A stretch of DNA of 56,645 nt from an uncultured Eubacteriales bacterium (GTDB lineage Bacteria > Bacillota > Clostridia > Oscillospirales > CAG-382): the NCBI GenBank assembly GCA_934502885.1, contig CAKSUT010000016.1, forward strand, positions 1 to 56,645, given 5' to 3'. Below, in pieces: positions 35,126-43,739 of this stretch. The position numbers and the translations under genes are program-made. Numbering within the stretch: the first letter of the stretch is position 1; the number at the start of each line of letters is the position of its first letter. The notes under the pieces were generated by a model. It was not told the origin of the DNA and ran no database searches. It worked only from the letters and a program-made list of their open reading frames with translations.

Positions 35126-35154
35126 TTGACAAACACACCGCACCGTGTTATAAT
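35126..35154 (+). promoter_or_regulatory. Perfect-consensus sigma-A promoter of infC-rpmI-rplT
   Basis: TTGACA, 17 bases, TATAAT, giving a leader of about 175 bases before infC. Confidence 0.9.
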
Positions 35155-35160
35155 GTGACG

Positions 35161-35337
35161 CAACAAAGAAGCAGATTTCGAGTATCTCACCCGGCGCGAA
35201 TAACGCAAGGTTAATATCTTCCCGTCAAAGGGAGTATTACGTCCGAATGGGCGGTGTGTTTGTTGTCTGCAGGGTTTGTGCCCTGCTTTTTTGTTTCGCA
35301 AACGTCTTACTGTCAAGATATTTTGGAGGTGTTCAGT
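35161..35337 (+). promoter_or_regulatory. Attenuator leader of the IF3-L35-L20 operon (candidate L20 leader)
   Basis: The leader holds a bulged hairpin around 35212-35237 (TAATATCTTCCC with GGGAGTATTA) and ends in a terminator hairpin 46 bases before infC. In Bacillus and Clostridia this operon is known to be repressed by L20 binding its leader, which promotes termination. The position and structure fit, but I could not match it to the Rfam model. Confidence 0.6.
35269..35292 (+). terminator. Attenuator terminator upstream of infC
   Basis: GCAGGG and CCCTGC pair around TTTGTG and are followed by TTTTTTG. It lies between the promoter and infC, as an attenuator should. Confidence 0.75.
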
Positions 35338-35913
35338 ATAAGCGCAAAGGAGCTTTCCATCAACGAACAAATCAGGGCAAAAGAGGTCAGAGTCATTGAC
35401 TCCGACGGTGCGCAGCTTGGTATCATGAAGATAAACGACGCGCGCAATCTTGCCTACGACAAAGAACTTGATCTCGTAGAAATCGCCGCAACAAGCGTTC
35501 CTCCCGTATGCCGAATCATGGATTACGGCAAGTTCCGTTTTGAAAAGGAAAAGAAGGAGAAGGAAGCAAAGAAGAAACAGCAGACGGTTGATATCAAGGA
35601 GATCCAGCTTTCGTGCAGAATCGACACTCATGATTTCAACACCAAGCTCAACCACGCAAAGAGATTCCTGACCGGCGGAGACAAAGTCAAGGTGTCCGTA
35701 AAGTTCAAGGGTCGAGAGCTCGCTCACACAGGCATCGGTCTTGAAATCATCAAGAAGTTCGGTGAAGAATGTGCCGAGTTCGGCACTGTTGAAAAGCCCC
35801 CTGTACTCGACGGACGCCAGATGCTTATGTTTTTGGCACCAAAGACCGCCGCTGCGGGACAAAAAGGCAAGAAATCCGCTCCTGCCGCCCCCAATGAAGG
35901 CAAAGCGGAGTAA
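35338..35913 (+). CDS. infC: Translation initiation factor IF-3, with apparent AUA start
   Basis: IF-3 (191 residues) binds the 30S subunit, keeps it apart from the 50S and checks the start codon. The N-domain begins SAKELSINEQIRAKEVRVID, the linker is rich in Lys and Glu (residues about 75-90), and the C-domain has TGGDKVKVSVKFKGRE. A GGAGG ends eight bases before ATA at 35338, in frame with the conserved start, and no ATG, GTG or TTG sits at the right place: the GTG just upstream lies inside the binding site, and the next ATG would delete the conserved N-domain. infC is known to use rare starts (AUU in E. coli) for self-regulation by IF-3. rpmI follows 37 bases on. Confidence 0.95.
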   Translation: MSAKELSINEQIRAKEVRVIDSDGAQLGIMKINDARNLAYDKELDLVEIAATSVPPVCRIMDYGKFRFEKEKKEKEAKKKQQTVDIKEIQLSCRIDTHDFNTKLNHAKRFLTGGDKVKVSVKFKGRELAHTGIGLEIIKKFGEECAEFGTVEKPPVLDGRQMLMFLAPKTAAAGQKGKKSAPAAPNEGKAE

Positions 35914-35950
35914 ACCATTCGGTATTTTATTTTGAAAGGATGTATTCATC

Positions 35951-36148
35951 GTGGCAAAACAGAAGACACACAGAGCTACAGCTAAGCGCTGCTCCATCAC
36001 AAAGAACGGCAAGGTTAAGTACAACCACCTCAACAGACGCCATAAGCTCGGCAAGAAGACCGCTAAAAGAAAGCGTCAGCTCCGCGGTAACGCATACATG
36101 AGCGAGTCCTTCGCACCCATTGTTAAGAAGCTTATCCCCTATGCGTAA
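35951..36148 (+). CDS. rpmI: 50S ribosomal protein L35
   Basis: The 65-residue basic protein matches L35 throughout: AKQKTHRATAKRCSITKNG at the start and HKLGKKTAKRKRQLRG in the middle. It starts with GTG behind GAAAGGATG, in the standard order between infC and rplT. Confidence 0.97.
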   Translation: MAKQKTHRATAKRCSITKNGKVKYNHLNRRHKLGKKTAKRKRQLRGNAYMSESFAPIVKKLIPYA

Positions 36149-36188
36149 ACCGATTTCTTATTTTTTGAATTAACGGAGGTAATATAAA

Positions 36189-36542
36189 ATGGCAAGAATT
36201 AAAGGCGCGTTGGCGACCAGAAAAAGACGCAACAGAGTATTAAAGGCAGCTAAGGGTTATTGGGGTTCCAAGAGCAAGCACTTTAAGATGGCGAAGCAGC
36301 AGGTAATGAAGAGCGGCAACTACGCTTTTACCGGCAGAAAGCTCAAGAAGAGAGACTTCAGAAGACTCTGGATCACAAGAATTTCCGCGGCTTGCAAGCC
36401 TTGCGGCATAAACTACTCCAAGTTCATGAACGGGCTCAAGAAGGCAGGCGTTACTCTCAACAGAAAGATGCTCTCCGAGATCGCAATTGCTGACAAAGAA
36501 GCATTCGCAAAGCTTGTTGAGCAGGCAAAGGCCGCTCTGTGA
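36189..36542 (+). CDS. rplT: 50S ribosomal protein L20
   Basis: The 117-residue protein is L20, which binds 23S rRNA early in assembly and, in Firmicutes, represses its own operon at the leader. ARIKGALATRKRRNRVLKAAKG, FKMAKQQVMKSGNYAFTGR and INYSKFMNGLKKAGV are family blocks. It ends the operon and a strong terminator follows 25 bases later. Confidence 0.97.
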   Translation: MARIKGALATRKRRNRVLKAAKGYWGSKSKHFKMAKQQVMKSGNYAFTGRKLKKRDFRRLWITRISAACKPCGINYSKFMNGLKKAGVTLNRKMLSEIAIADKEAFAKLVEQAKAAL

Positions 36543-36566
36543 GCAATACATTTTAAGTGAAATTAT

Positions 36567-36599
36567 GCGGTGTACTTCGGTATGCCGCTTTTTCTTTTT
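36567..36599 (+). terminator. UUCG-capped terminator of infC-rpmI-rplT
   Basis: GCGGTGTAC and GTATGCCGC pair over nine bases (two wobbles) around TTCG, a stable tetraloop closed by C-G, then TTTTTCTTTTT. The 304 bases from rplT to the next gene hold only this terminator, the promoter at 36691 and an unstructured leader of about 120 bases. Confidence 0.9.
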
Positions 36600-36690
36600 G
36601 CGCAGTGCTTTGCAGGTGTTTTCCGAGTATAAACCGCGCTCACGGAACACTTTGTTATATCAATATTGGAGAAAAATTTACATTCACAGG

Positions 36691-36719
36691 TTGTATGATA
36701 ACGTATATTCTGATATAAT
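36691..36719 (+). promoter_or_regulatory. Sigma-A promoter of the DUF3048-argS-yebC-gpmI-mtaB unit
   Basis: TTGTAT, 17 bases, TATAAT, followed by a leader of about 120 bases with no clear hairpin. The genes from 36847 to 43669 are spaced 37-56 bases apart or overlap, and no terminator appears before 43681. Confidence 0.75.
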
Positions 36720-36846
36720 TACATAGTTATGGTGACAATGTAATGATAGGGTTGCAGATATACAAAATCCGTGCATACATCAGACAGTTTCGTCGCCGTA
36801 CTATTCGGTTTGCGCACAGCGCAGACACAACTCGGAGGTATCTCAA

Positions 36847-38055
36847 ATGAAAACAAACGCAAAAGCCAAGGCACTTTCGATAATGTGCTTCATGCTCGCC
36901 GCCGCTTCGATTACCGCGATGTTCTCGTCGTGCGGCAAAAAGGAAAACACCGGCAATCCCCCGATAAGCGACATTGTTACGCCGACTGACGACAACAATA
37001 ACAAGGATAACGACGGCGACACGGTTCCCGTGATAAATGACGACGAAAAGAAGGACGATAACACCGCCGAACACACGGACGGCTACTACAGTCTTCTCAC
37101 CGGCGAAAAGTGCGACAAGGAGCTTTCTACCAAGCGTCCTGTCGGAATTATGCTAAACAACATCCGTGCCGCTCTTCCCCAGCAGGGCATTTCAAACTGC
37201 GACATTCTCTACGAGGTGCGTGCGGAAGGCGGTATAACGAGATATCTTGCACTTTTCCTTGACTACGCAAGTCTTCCCGAAACGGGTTCGGTTAGATCGT
37301 CACGCGACTACTACATCGACCTCGCGGAAGCACACGATGCGATTTACGCACACTGCGGCGGAAGCCCCGACGCATACTCCGCTCTTCAGTCGAGAGGCAT
37401 AAACAATCTTGACGGCACGAATGACAAGAATCTTCTCTCCGGAACATACTACAGAAGCGCCGCGCGCAGAAAGACAATGGCTGTCGAACACACAATGATG
37501 ACCGACGGTGAGCGTCTTGCAAAAGCGATCGGGGCAAAGGGCTACAGAACCGACGTCGAGTCCGGCTTCAAAGGACCGTTCTCTTTCAGCGACACACCCG
37601 TAAGCTACGAAAACTCCATTGACTGCAACTACGTTTACATACATTTCAGCAACTACGTTCAGGCGTACTTTGATTATGACAGCGAAACAGGACTTTACAA
37701 GAAGGGGCAGTACTTCAACACATCGTCCTCTCTCGGCAAGAAAAACTCTCCGCAGATAGACGGCAACACCAAAGAACAGCTTGCTTTTAAGAACGTCATA
37801 ATTCTAATGGCGAACCAGTACGAAATCAAGGGCGACGCAAAGGGCAGAATCGCCGTTGACTTTGTCGGCGAAGGAAAGGGTCACTACATAACCGACGGCA
37901 AGATGGTTGATATTGTTTGGAAAAAAGCTGACAGAGAGACTCCGTACAAGCTTTACCTTGCCGACGGCACAACTGAGCTTAAGATCAACACAGGCAAGTC
38001 CTACATTGCGATAGCTCCCGACGACGCGGAGGTTGTCTGCAGTCTCGACGAGTAA
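36847..38055 (+). CDS. DUF3048-containing lipoprotein (YerB-like)
   Basis: The 402-residue protein has a lipobox MFSSC (cysteine near residue 29), then a low-complexity Asn/Asp linker of about 45 residues (DDNNNKDNDGDTVP), then a DUF3048 domain. The motifs GYYSLLTGEKCDKE, RPVGIMLNNIRAALPQQGIS and LPETGSVRSSRDYY are typical of the family. YerB-type lipoproteins are of unknown function; a role in envelope or peptidoglycan physiology is only a guess. CGGAGG precedes the start. It opens an operon with tRNA and glycolysis genes. Confidence 0.88.
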   Translation: MKTNAKAKALSIMCFMLAAASITAMFSSCGKKENTGNPPISDIVTPTDDNNNKDNDGDTVPVINDDEKKDDNTAEHTDGYYSLLTGEKCDKELSTKRPVGIMLNNIRAALPQQGISNCDILYEVRAEGGITRYLALFLDYASLPETGSVRSSRDYYIDLAEAHDAIYAHCGGSPDAYSALQSRGINNLDGTNDKNLLSGTYYRSAARRKTMAVEHTMMTDGERLAKAIGAKGYRTDVESGFKGPFSFSDTPVSYENSIDCNYVYIHFSNYVQAYFDYDSETGLYKKGQYFNTSSSLGKKNSPQIDGNTKEQLAFKNVIILMANQYEIKGDAKGRIAVDFVGEGKGHYITDGKMVDIVWKKADRETPYKLYLADGTTELKINTGKSYIAIAPDDAEVVCSLDE

Positions 38056-38111
38056 GTTCGGCAGAAGCCGACAAGGCATTTCGGATCTATAATCAGAAAG
38101 GATTTTTAAAT

Positions 38112-39815
38112 ATGTACAACTACAAGTTTGCTTTGGCACGGGAGGTACACAAGATATATCCCGAGATCGGAGTTGACGAGCTTGCAGCCATGACCGAATA
38201 TCCTCCGGACGCAAGTCTCGGCGACATTGCACTCCCCTGCTTCAAGCTTTCACGCACGCTGAAAAAAGCTCCGCCCGCCATTGCCGACAGCATACGGGAC
38301 GCGCTTGTCGGTTCGGAGGCTTCCGAGCTTTTCGACAGCATCGAAAGCGTTTCGGGTTATCTCAACCTCAAAGTGAGTGCAGCGGCTCTTGCGGAGAATG
38401 TTCTCGAAATGTGCCGCAAAGGATTTGACTACGGTTCGTCCGACATCGGCAAGGGCAAGACTGTAGTCATAGACTACTCCTCCCCCAATGTTGCGAAGCC
38501 TTTCCACATCGGACATCTTCGTTCGACTGTTATCGGTCAGGCGATAAAGAACATATTCCGATTCTCCGGCTATGAGTGCGTCGGTGTAAACCACCTCGGC
38601 GACTGGGGTACGCAGTTCGGCAAGCTTATAACGGCGTACAAGCTCTGGGGTTCAAAAGAGGACATTGAAAAGAGAGGTATCAAGGCTCTCAATGAGATAT
38701 ACGTAAAGTTCCACAAGGAAGCGGAAAATCACCCCGAGCTTGAGGATGAAGCACGCGAGAATTTCACGAAGATGGAACAGCACGATCCCAAGGCTCTCGA
38801 GCTTTGGAAGTGGTTCATGGACGTAAGCATAAAGGAATTCCAGAAGACCTACGACCTTATAGGTGCGGATTTTGAGTCTTGGAAAGGTGAAAGCTTCTAC
38901 TACGACAAGACAGACCGTGTAATAAAGGAGCTTAAGGACAAGGGACTTCTCAAGTACGACGACGGAGCTTATATTGTTCCCCTCGACGAATACGGAATGC
39001 CCCCCTGCCTTATCTTAAAGTCGGACGGCTCGACGATTTACGCAACCCGTGACATCGCGGCGGCGTTCTACCGCAAGGACACATACGATTTCGACAAGTG
39101 CATATACGTGACCGGCGCAAGCCAGAGCCTACATTTTGCGCAGTTCTTCAAGGTAATCGAGCTTCTCGGCTACGACTGGGCAAAGGATCTCAAGCACGTA
39201 CCTTTCGGCACCGTTTCCTTCAACGGCGCGAAGATTGCGACACGTTCCGGCAACATGGTGCTTCTCGAAGACATTTTCGACAAAGCGATTGAGAATACCC
39301 GTGCGATAATCGAAGAGAAGAACCCCAACCTTGAAAATAAGGACGAGGTTGCGACGGCTGTCGGCGTCGGTGCGATAATATTCAACGATCTCTCCAACAA
39401 TCGCATAAAGGACGTTGACTTCAACTGGGAGGAGGCTCTAAGCTTCGAGGGCAACACGGGACCGTATGTTCAGTATACACACGCACGCTGTGCCGGCATT
39501 CTCGACAAGGCGAACCGTGAAATTAATCTTGCGGACATAAAGCTTACGGACGACTACGAAAAGGCACTTGTAAAAGTACTCAATATATTCCCCGAAAAGA
39601 TTACGCAGGCAAGAGACGAGCTTGAGCCGTCGGTTATCAGCAGATATCTTCTCGACGTGTGCCAGTGCTTCAACCGTTTCTACCAGAGCTGCCCCGTCCT
39701 CAAGGCGCAGGACGACACGACCGTAAACACGAGACTTGCTCTTGTAAATGCAACGCGGAACGTTCTCAACAGAGGACTTCGTCTTATCGGTCTCAAGACG
39801 CCGAACAACATCTGA
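38112..39815 (+). CDS. argS: Arginyl-tRNA synthetase
   Basis: ArgRS charges tRNA-Arg. The 567-residue protein has the N-terminal Arg-S domain, the class I HIGH motif as HIGH in VAKPFHIGHLRS (near residue 130), and ATRSG near residue 376 in the place of KMSKS (GAKIATRSGNM); many ArgRS lack a canonical KMSKS, so this is not a defect. The DALR anticodon domain ends with FNRFYQSCPVLKAQ and a final LRLIGLKTPNNI. Length is normal. It follows the DUF3048 gene by 56 bases. Confidence 0.97.
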   Translation: MYNYKFALAREVHKIYPEIGVDELAAMTEYPPDASLGDIALPCFKLSRTLKKAPPAIADSIRDALVGSEASELFDSIESVSGYLNLKVSAAALAENVLEMCRKGFDYGSSDIGKGKTVVIDYSSPNVAKPFHIGHLRSTVIGQAIKNIFRFSGYECVGVNHLGDWGTQFGKLITAYKLWGSKEDIEKRGIKALNEIYVKFHKEAENHPELEDEARENFTKMEQHDPKALELWKWFMDVSIKEFQKTYDLIGADFESWKGESFYYDKTDRVIKELKDKGLLKYDDGAYIVPLDEYGMPPCLILKSDGSTIYATRDIAAAFYRKDTYDFDKCIYVTGASQSLHFAQFFKVIELLGYDWAKDLKHVPFGTVSFNGAKIATRSGNMVLLEDIFDKAIENTRAIIEEKNPNLENKDEVATAVGVGAIIFNDLSNNRIKDVDFNWEEALSFEGNTGPYVQYTHARCAGILDKANREINLADIKLTDDYEKALVKVLNIFPEKITQARDELEPSVISRYLLDVCQCFNRFYQSCPVLKAQDDTTVNTRLALVNATRNVLNRGLRLIGLKTPNNI

Positions 39816-39852
39816 GTTTAAATTTGTAATAAAAATGTAAGGAGAATACAGT

Positions 39853-40587
39853 ATGTCAGGACATTCCAAATGGAAGAACATCATGCACAAAAAGGAAAAG
39901 ACCGACGCGCAGAGAGCCAAGGTCTTTACGAAGATAGGCAAGGAAATCGCGATTGCCGTTCGCGAGGGCGGTCCCGACCCGGTTTCCAACAGCAAGCTTA
40001 AGGATCTTATCGCGAAAGCAAAGTCCAACAACGTGCCGAACGACAACATCGACCGCATCATAAAGAAGGCCGCCGGCGACGGAGACAACGTAAAGTACGA
40101 AGTTATCATGTACGAGGGCTACGGTCCGTCGGGAGTTGCCGTAATCGTTGAAACGACGACCGACAACCGCAACAGAACCGCAGGCGACATCCGTCACTAT
40201 TTCGACAAGTTCGGCGGCAACCTCGGTCAGACAGGCTGTGTCTCCTACCTCTTCTCGGACAAGGGACTTATCGTAATCGACGAAAAAGGCGTTGACGAGG
40301 AAAAGCTCATGGAGGACGCTCTCGAGGCAGGGGCTGAGGACATTCTTTCGAGCGACGGCATATTTGAGATTTACACCGCAACAGAGGATTTTTCCGCGGT
40401 GTGCGACGCTCTTGAGGCAAAGGGTTACAAGTTCGTTTCCGCAGAACAGACGAAGATTCCTTCAAACTATGTAACGCTCACCGACGAAGAGGACCTCAAG
40501 AAGATGGGCAGGCTCATGGAAATGCTCGACGACAACGACGATGTTACCAACGTATGGCACAACTGGGACGAACCGGACGAAGAATAA
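39853..40587 (+). CDS. YebC/PmpR/TACO1 family protein
   Basis: The 244-residue protein matches the YebC family along its full length: MSGHSKWKNIMHKKEKTDAQ at the start, ARAKSNNVPNDNI's equivalent AKAKSNNVPNDNIDRIIKKA near residue 54, and YEGYGPSGVAVIVE near 92. Members are called transcription regulators in some bacteria, while recent work on TACO1 and YebC supports a role at ribosomes that stall on proline-rich stretches. Placement among translation genes fits the latter. AAGGAGA precedes ATG. Confidence 0.95.
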   Translation: MSGHSKWKNIMHKKEKTDAQRAKVFTKIGKEIAIAVREGGPDPVSNSKLKDLIAKAKSNNVPNDNIDRIIKKAAGDGDNVKYEVIMYEGYGPSGVAVIVETTTDNRNRTAGDIRHYFDKFGGNLGQTGCVSYLFSDKGLIVIDEKGVDEEKLMEDALEAGAEDILSSDGIFEIYTATEDFSAVCDALEAKGYKFVSAEQTKIPSNYVTLTDEEDLKKMGRLMEMLDDNDDVTNVWHNWDEPDEE

Positions 40588-40640
40588 TCACGCTTTAAGT
40601 ACGCAAAATATACAGAAGTAAAAAGAAAGGATATGAAGGT

Positions 40641-42293
40641 ATGAATAAGGAAAACAAGCTCACAAAGCTTACATTCAAAACCGACGACGCTTCGATTTAC
40701 ACAAGACCCGTTTTCTGCATAGTAATGGACGGTATAGGACTTGCGCCCGACAACGCCGCCAATGCGGTTAAGCACGCACGCACACCCGTTCTCGATATGC
40801 TTGCGGCAAAATACCCCATGCTTAAGCTCAAGGCTCACGGAACCGCTGTCGGTCTTCCCTCCGATGACGACATGGGCAACTCCGAGGTAGGTCACAACGC
40901 ACTCGGCGCAGGTCAGGTTTTCGCACAGGGTTCCAAGCTTGTATCGAACTCCATAGAGTCCGGCAAGATTTTTGAGTCGAAGGCATGGAATGAAGTCATC
41001 ACGGGCAACACCGTTCACTTCATCGGTCTTTTCTCCGACGGTAACGTTCACTCTCACATTGACCACCTCAAGGCAATGATACTTCACTGCAAGAAAGACG
41101 GCGTCAAGAGAGTAAGAATTCATGCTCTTCTCGACGGAAGAGACGTCGGTGAAACCTCGGCACTCGATTACATCAATCCTTTCGAGGAGTTTCTCGCTTC
41201 GATAAACGACGACACCTTTGATGCTGCAATAGCTTCCGGCGGCGGAAGAATGTGCATCACAATGGACAGATACGAAGCTAACTGGCCCATGGTTGAAAAG
41301 GGATGGCACACTCACGTTCTCGGCGAGGGCAGACAGTTTGCGTCCGCTGCTGAGGCTGTAAAGGTATATCGTGAAGAGACTCACGCAATTGACCAGGATC
41401 TTCCTCCCTTCGTTATCGCAAAGAACGGCGAGCCGATAGGCAAGATTGTTGACGGCGACAGTGTCGTATTCTTCAACTTCAGAGGCGACAGAGCCATAGA
41501 AATCTCCCGTGCTTTCGATGAAAAGGATTTCGACAAGTTCGACAGAGTCGTATACCCGAAGGTAATTTTCGCAGGAATGCTCGAATACGACGGAGACCTT
41601 CACATTCCGTCGAGATACCTCGTTTCTCCCCCCGAAATAACGGGTACAATGGGTGAGTTCCTTGCAAACACCGGCGTTACTCAGTATGCGCTCTCCGAGA
41701 CTCAGAAGTTCGGTCACGTAACCTACTTCTGGAACGGCAACAAGAGCGGCAAGTTTGACGAAAAGACAGAGCTTTACGAAGAAGTTCCGTCCGACGTTGT
41801 ACCTTTTGAGCAGAGACCGTGGATGAAGTGCGCCGAGATAACCGATAAGCTCATAGCACGTGCAAAGGAGGGCAACTTCCGCTTCATGCGTGTAAACTTC
41901 CCGAACGGCGATATGGTAGGTCACACCGGCAACTATCAGGCTACAATAATCTCGGTTGAGGCTCTTGACCTCTGCCTTGCAAGAATACTCAAGGTTGTTG
42001 ACGAATTGGGCGGTGTTGCTATCATCACGGCTGACCACGGAAATGCCGACGAGATGTACGAAATCGACAAGAAGACGCATGAACCTAAGGTTGACAAAGA
42101 GGGTCACTACAAGGCAAAGACAAGCCACACCCTCAACCCTGTTCCCTGCTTCATTTACGACAACAAGTTTGCCGACACCTACGAGGTTGTTGACGGCAAC
42201 TACGGTCTTTCCGACGTTGCGGCAACTCTCGTAAATCTCATGGGCTACAACGCTCCCGACTTCTGGGATAAGTCCATGATAAAGATAAAGTGA
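40641..42293 (+). CDS. gpmI: 2,3-bisphosphoglycerate-independent phosphoglycerate mutase
   Basis: GpmI interconverts 3- and 2-phosphoglycerate in glycolysis using two manganese ions. The 550-residue protein has FCIVMDGIGLAPDN near residue 25, the phosphoserine in DMGNSEVGHNALGAG near residue 80, VRIHALLDGRDVGE near 155 and ADHGNADEM near 467 with metal-binding residues. It is a little longer than the usual 510 residues, with an N-terminal extension of about 20 residues (MNKENKLTKLTFKTDDA). mtaB overlaps its stop by one base. An antisense frame of 553 codons over it is an artefact. Confidence 0.96.
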   Translation: MNKENKLTKLTFKTDDASIYTRPVFCIVMDGIGLAPDNAANAVKHARTPVLDMLAAKYPMLKLKAHGTAVGLPSDDDMGNSEVGHNALGAGQVFAQGSKLVSNSIESGKIFESKAWNEVITGNTVHFIGLFSDGNVHSHIDHLKAMILHCKKDGVKRVRIHALLDGRDVGETSALDYINPFEEFLASINDDTFDAAIASGGGRMCITMDRYEANWPMVEKGWHTHVLGEGRQFASAAEAVKVYREETHAIDQDLPPFVIAKNGEPIGKIVDGDSVVFFNFRGDRAIEISRAFDEKDFDKFDRVVYPKVIFAGMLEYDGDLHIPSRYLVSPPEITGTMGEFLANTGVTQYALSETQKFGHVTYFWNGNKSGKFDEKTELYEEVPSDVVPFEQRPWMKCAEITDKLIARAKEGNFRFMRVNFPNGDMVGHTGNYQATIISVEALDLCLARILKVVDELGGVAIITADHGNADEMYEIDKKTHEPKVDKEGHYKAKTSHTLNPVPCFIYDNKFADTYEVVDGNYGLSDVAATLVNLMGYNAPDFWDKSMIKIK

Positions 42294-43669
42294 TGAACGG
42301 CAGAACCGATGCTGATGTTAAGGGCGGCCTCAGTGCCGCCTTTTTCACTCTGGGGTGCAGAGTAAACCAATACGAAACACGTGCCATGGAGGAGGACTTC
42401 ATCTCTCACGGATTCCGTCTCGGCGATTTTAACGAAAAGTGCGATGTTTACGTCATAAATACCTGCACGGTGACTGCTGAAAGCGACAGAAAGTGCAGAA
42501 GCGTGATACGTCGCGCCTGCGACAACTCGAACGGTCAGGGAATTGTTATCGTAACCGGTTGCTATGCGCAGAAGTCGGCGGAGGATATCGCAAAAATTGA
42601 CGGTGTAACTCTCATAATAGGCACGGACGGAAAAAGCCGCGTTGCCGAGTCGGCGCTTAAGCTTTTGGAAAGCAAAAGGCAAAAAGACTCGAAAAGTACT
42701 GCGGCAAAAATCGACGTTGCCAGCATATCGGAGGTAACCGAATGCGAAAAGATGTCTGTCACGGCGTCAGACCGAACGAGGGCATTTATCAAAATAGTTG
42801 ACGGCTGCGACAACAACTGTACATACTGCATTATTCCGAAAGTCAGAGGTCATGTGAGAAGCCGCGCCGAAAACGATATAGTCAAGGAAGCCGAGGGACT
42901 TGCGAAGGTCGGGTACAAGGAAATAGTTCTCACCGGTATCGAAACCGCGGCATATGGAACCGATCTCGAAGGCAAAAGAGGCACTGCCCTGCTCTCGCTT
43001 GTGAAGAGGATATCCGAAATTGACGGTGTAAAGCGCATACGCTTCGGCTCGCTTGAACCGACACTCTTTACGGAGGAATTCACGGCAAATCTGAGCCGTA
43101 TTCCGAAGGTAATGCCGAGCTTCCACATTTCCCTGCAATCGGGAAGCAGTGAGGTACTCGCGCTGATGAAGCGCAAGTACAACGCCGATATGTTTTTACG
43201 CTGTGTAAAGCTGTTGCGCACGTATTTCAAGGATCTGACAGTCACGACGGACATAATCGTCGGTTTTCCCGGAGAAAGTGAAGAAAGCTTCGACAAAACA
43301 AGACGTATGCTTCGCGAAGCGTCAATTGCTTACGCACACATTTTTCCCTACTCCAAACGCGAAGGGACGCCCGCGGCAAAAATGCGCGGTCAGCTTACGG
43401 CGGCGGAAAAAAAGCACCGTGCTGCCGAACTGCACAACGCAATGATATCTGTAAGACGCGAGATTCTCGGTGAATACGCGGGACGCACTTTTTCGGTGCT
43501 TATGGAGGATAACGACGGAAAAGCCGCATACGGACACACAGAAAACTTTATAGAAACAAAAATGCCGTATGTCAAAGGTGTCACGGTGGAAAACGAGATT
43601 GTGGACGTCGTTATAACCGATGTATCGCCCGACGGAATGATGCTTATAGGCAAAGTCGCGGAAAAGTGA
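42293..43669 (+). CDS. mtaB: tRNA t6A37 methylthiotransferase MtaB
   Basis: MtaB adds a methylthio group to t6A at tRNA position 37, using two iron-sulfur clusters and SAM. The 458-residue protein has the UPF0004 cluster cysteines (LGCRVNQYE, INTCTVT, VTGCYAQ), the radical-SAM CxxxCxxC in GCDNNCTYCIIP near residue 170 and a C-terminal TRAM-like region (RTFSVLMEDND). ATG 42293 overlaps the gpmI stop (TGATG), which implies coupled translation; a GTG one codon earlier is also possible. It ends the operon. Confidence 0.93.
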   Translation: MNGRTDADVKGGLSAAFFTLGCRVNQYETRAMEEDFISHGFRLGDFNEKCDVYVINTCTVTAESDRKCRSVIRRACDNSNGQGIVIVTGCYAQKSAEDIAKIDGVTLIIGTDGKSRVAESALKLLESKRQKDSKSTAAKIDVASISEVTECEKMSVTASDRTRAFIKIVDGCDNNCTYCIIPKVRGHVRSRAENDIVKEAEGLAKVGYKEIVLTGIETAAYGTDLEGKRGTALLSLVKRISEIDGVKRIRFGSLEPTLFTEEFTANLSRIPKVMPSFHISLQSGSSEVLALMKRKYNADMFLRCVKLLRTYFKDLTVTTDIIVGFPGESEESFDKTRRMLREASIAYAHIFPYSKREGTPAAKMRGQLTAAEKKHRAAELHNAMISVRREILGEYAGRTFSVLMEDNDGKAAYGHTENFIETKMPYVKGVTVENEIVDVVITDVSPDGMMLIGKVAEK

Positions 43670-43680
43670 ATACATGAAGA

Positions 43681-43715
43681 AAAGAGCTCCGGGACACCAT
43701 GTTCCGGAGCTCTTT
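43681..43715. terminator. Bidirectional terminator between mtaB and oadG-like genes
   Basis: AAAGAGCTCCGGGAC and GTTCCGGAGCTCTTT pair over 15 bases (one wobble) around ACCAT. It serves mtaB on the plus strand and the oadB operon on the minus strand. Confidence 0.85.
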
Positions 43716-43739
43716 ATACGTATTGTGTGAGTTTTTTGC

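Noticed and set aside
36600..36846. A riboswitch or small RNA in the leader of the DUF3048 gene
   Set aside because: No hairpin of note is seen besides the rplT terminator; only a promoter and an unstructured leader are supported.
38112..39815. argS lacking a normal KMSKS motif as a sign of a defect
   Set aside because: Many arginyl-tRNA synthetases lack a canonical KMSKS; ATRSG sits in the right place and the rest of the protein is complete.
40467..42128. A 553-codon open frame on the minus strand opposite gpmI
   Set aside because: It lies antisense to a clear gpmI with intact motifs, has no ribosome binding site or known domain, and its open state reflects codon bias of the real gene.
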